Of a DNA stretch of 8,439 bases, positions 6,853 to 8,439 are shown one piece after another. The translations under genes were made by a program, and so were the position numbers. Source of the stretch: Akkermansiaceae bacterium UBA1506 (lineage in GTDB: Bacteria; Verrucomicrobiota; Verrucomicrobiia; Verrucomicrobiales; DEV007); assembly GCA_002323995.1 (NCBI GenBank), contig DCQY01000056.1, forward strand, positions 1 to 8,439, given 5' to 3'. Under the pieces are notes generated by a model. It searched no databases. It saw nothing but the letters and a program-made list of their open reading frames with translations, and was not told where the DNA came from. Within the stretch, counting starts at the first letter, position 1. The number at the start of each line of letters is the position of its first letter.

Positions 6853-8249
6853 TTAGACCCTACGTCAGTCGTAACGTTGACGTGTTGATTGAAGCTTTTT
6901 AAGATCAAATCGTTGCGCACATCTGTGTGGCTTGGACTACTCCAGAGATTTCGGTGTTCCTGAGGATCAGTTTCAAGGTCATAGAGTTCACCCTTATTGA
7001 TACTGTGGTAAACGATCAACTTGTAGCGAGTGTCGCGATACATGGTTGCAAAAGTCCCATTGCCTTGGGTGAAAGTGGGATCGAGTGCGTCGAAATATTC
7101 ACTGCGCACAGCTTCGCGAACTGGGGCATTAAGAGGCCTTTGCCCATTGAGATACGGTACTAGCGAGAAACCTTGATGGTAATCCGGAATACAAGCTCCC
7201 GAGATCTCGAGTAATGAAGCAGAGAGATCAAGGAGCTCAGTAAGCTGTTTGCACTGGATGTTCTCTTGGATTCGGCCGGGAGCATAGAAGATCAGCGGAA
7301 CACGAGTCAGTCCTTCGTAAAAGCGGCATCCCTTAAAAAACAGTCCGTGATCGCCAAGTGTTTCACCATGATCGCTCGTGAAGACAACTACGGTATTTTT
7401 CATGGCTCCTGAGTCTTCAAGATGATTGAGTAGGCGACCAAATTCGTCGTCGATCAGGGAAATCATCGCGTAGTATTTGGCTTGTTCGGCCTTTGCGTTA
7501 GAATCCTCGGGAGATTTTGATTTAGTTTGAAAGTCGGCATCAGATAGTTCTGCCTGGGTTGCAATATCTGATGCCTCAAATGTCGGCCCAGGCATACTTT
7601 CTGGGTCAAATTTTTCGGCATATTCCCTGGGAGGAATGAACGGCGGATGAGGATCATAGATATTGATGTTCAGCATCCACGGTTGATCTCCTCGATCTTC
7701 CGAGATGAATTCAATAGCTCGGGTCGTGGCCCAGGTAGTTTGATGGTAGTTCCTAGGAACTCGGTCTGGTGATTTGCGCATCGCATTAAGGTCGCCGCCA
7801 TTTTCGCTAACCCAATCCGCGTAGTCATGCTCACCCTCGGGCCAGTCATCGCGTGGGGCATGACTAAATTTCCAGTAGCGGAAGCCATCTTTTGCTACTC
7901 GAGGTTCTGTCCGGTGCCCGGAACTTTGCAGATGGAACTTTCCAATCATTCCACAATCGTATCCTTCGGCGGCAATGAGACGGCTAATCAGAGGAGTTTG
8001 TTCAGGAAAGGTGGCGTTTCCATTGCGCGTATTGTGGAGTTTTGCCGGATAGAGTCCCGTCATGAAACTTGCGCGGCTGGGGGTGCAGATTGGGCTCTGG
8101 CAGTAAGTATGGGTGAAGGATGTGCCTCCCCGGACTAATTTGTCGATATTAGGTGTTGAGACATAGGGGTTGCCTAGGGCTGCAATGGTGTCAAAGCGCT
8201 GCTGATCAGTGCAATACCAGAGAATATTTGGGCGATCGGATTGGGACAT
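6834..8249 (-). CDS. Type I sulfatase (formylglycine-dependent), probably cytoplasmic
   Basis: Alkaline-phosphatase-superfamily hydrolase that removes sulfate esters. Near the N-terminus, RPNILWYCTDQQRFDT holds the first metal ligands D15 and Q16. C55-T-P-S-R59 is the signature whose Cys is converted to formylglycine. GKFH gives K104 and H106; YDPHPPF gives H201; TSDHGETLGDHG gives the metal ligands D293 and H294; K306 follows. The C-terminal ELYDLETDPQEHRNLW (421-436) is typical of the family. The 471-residue length is normal. A TAA codon directly before the ATG rules out a longer in-frame N-terminus, and no signal peptide is visible, which suggests a cytoplasmic enzyme acting on imported oligosaccharides or small esters. 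Natural substrate unknown. A formylglycine-generating enzyme must be encoded elsewhere. It converges on the NfeD-type gene, 23 bases away. Confidence 0.93.
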   Translation of the reverse strand: MSQSDRPNILWYCTDQQRFDTIAALGNPYVSTPNIDKLVRGGTSFTHTYCQSPICTPSRASFMTGLYPAKLHNTRNGNATFPEQTPLISRLIAAEGYDCGMIGKFHLQSSGHRTEPRVAKDGFRYWKFSHAPRDDWPEGEHDYADWVSENGGDLNAMRKSPDRVPRNYHQTTWATTRAIEFISEDRGDQPWMLNINIYDPHPPFIPPREYAEKFDPESMPGPTFEASDIATQAELSDADFQTKSKSPEDSNAKAEQAKYYAMISLIDDEFGRLLNHLEDSGAMKNTVVVFTSDHGETLGDHGLFFKGCRFYEGLTRVPLIFYAPGRIQENIQCKQLTELLDLSASLLEISGACIPDYHQGFSLVPYLNGQRPLNAPVREAVRSEYFDALDPTFTQGNGTFATMYRDTRYKLIVYHSINKGELYDLETDPQEHRNLWSSPSHTDVRNDLILKSFNQHVNVTTDVGSKRIAPM

Positions 8250-8288
8250 TTAAGGATACCGTAGAGGTAAAGTTGGAAGTTGCAAAAG

Positions 8289-8306
8289 TGTAACGGCACG
8301 GTTACA
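8289..8306. promoter_or_regulatory. Inverted repeat in the divergent sulfatase-lipoprotein spacer
   Basis: TGTAAC (8289-8294) and GTTACA (8301-8306) form a perfect palindrome with a 6-base spacer, inside the 60-base gap between two divergent starts. It ends 3 bases before the lipoprotein ATG. The shape and place fit a repressor operator, or a hairpin that hides the start of the lipoprotein mRNA. I see no convincing -35/-10 pair in this short gap. Function is inferred only from position. Confidence 0.35.
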
Positions 8307-8309
8307 GAC

Positions 8310-8439
8310 ATGACCATGAGACGTTTGTTCCAAATTGCTCTTCTAGGCGGTATAGCCGGGTTCATCCTCATGGGATGTGAAAAGCACGAATTTGAAGTGA
8401 CCAAAGTTCTACACGAGGCCCATGGCGGTGATCATGGCG
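8310..8439 (+). CDS. Lipoprotein, N-terminal part (cut off by the window edge)
   Basis: The first 43 residues are visible. A short positive n-region (R4, R5), a hydrophobic stretch (6-21) and L-M-G-C with C23 form a lipoprotein signal peptide, so the mature protein should be lipid-anchored at C23. The mature start is rich in His (H26, H35, H38, H42), with Glu and Asp nearby, which could fit metal binding, but 20 residues are too few to say. Met at position -2 of the lipobox is a less common choice. A second ATG two codons later (8316) could also be the start. No Shine-Dalgarno is evident. The function is not recognisable from this fragment. Confidence 0.75.
   Translation, partial: MTMRRLFQIALLGGIAGFILMGCEKHEFEVTKVLHEAHGGDHG

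Overview
The window looks like chromosomal DNA of a Gram-negative-type bacterium, and gene content suggests the Planctomycetota-Verrucomicrobiota-Chlamydiota group, perhaps a marine Verrucomicrobiota. This is inference: the pointers are the infB-rbfA-nrnA order, a formylglycine-type sulfatase, a large NfeD-type membrane protease and a lipoprotein. No marker gene fixes the lineage. Starts are often poorly supported by Shine-Dalgarno sequences, so several start codons rest on reading-frame limits instead.

Layout. Positions 43-3538 hold a housekeeping group on the + strand: translation initiation factor IF-2 (infB), ribosome-binding factor A (rbfA) and a DHH/DHHA1 phosphoesterase of the NrnA type. 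This is the downstream half of the widespread nusA-infB-rbfA operon, covering initiation of translation, 30S maturation and turnover of very short RNAs. The truB, ribF and rpsO genes that often follow are absent. Instead there is a 417-base stretch (3539-3955) with only a doubtful 109-codon frame and two inverted repeats.

Positions 3956-6810 hold two + strand membrane genes: an unrecognised 190-residue protein with one membrane helix at each end, and a large NfeD-family protein. The latter carries two ClpP/S49-like protease domains in tandem, then about five membrane helices and a C-terminal NfeD OB-fold. The second protease domain keeps the expected Ser/Lys dyad (S366, K406) and the Gly-Gly motif; the first has lost all of these and looks like a pseudoprotease. 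This is the most interesting item in the window.

Positions 6834-8249 hold a convergent, minus-strand sulfatase with the C-T-P-S-R formylglycine signature and no visible export signal. A short divergent spacer with a TGTAAC-N6-GTTACA inverted repeat separates it from the start of a lipoprotein gene that runs off the right edge. There are no rRNA or tRNA genes, CRISPR arrays or insertion sequences that I can recognise.
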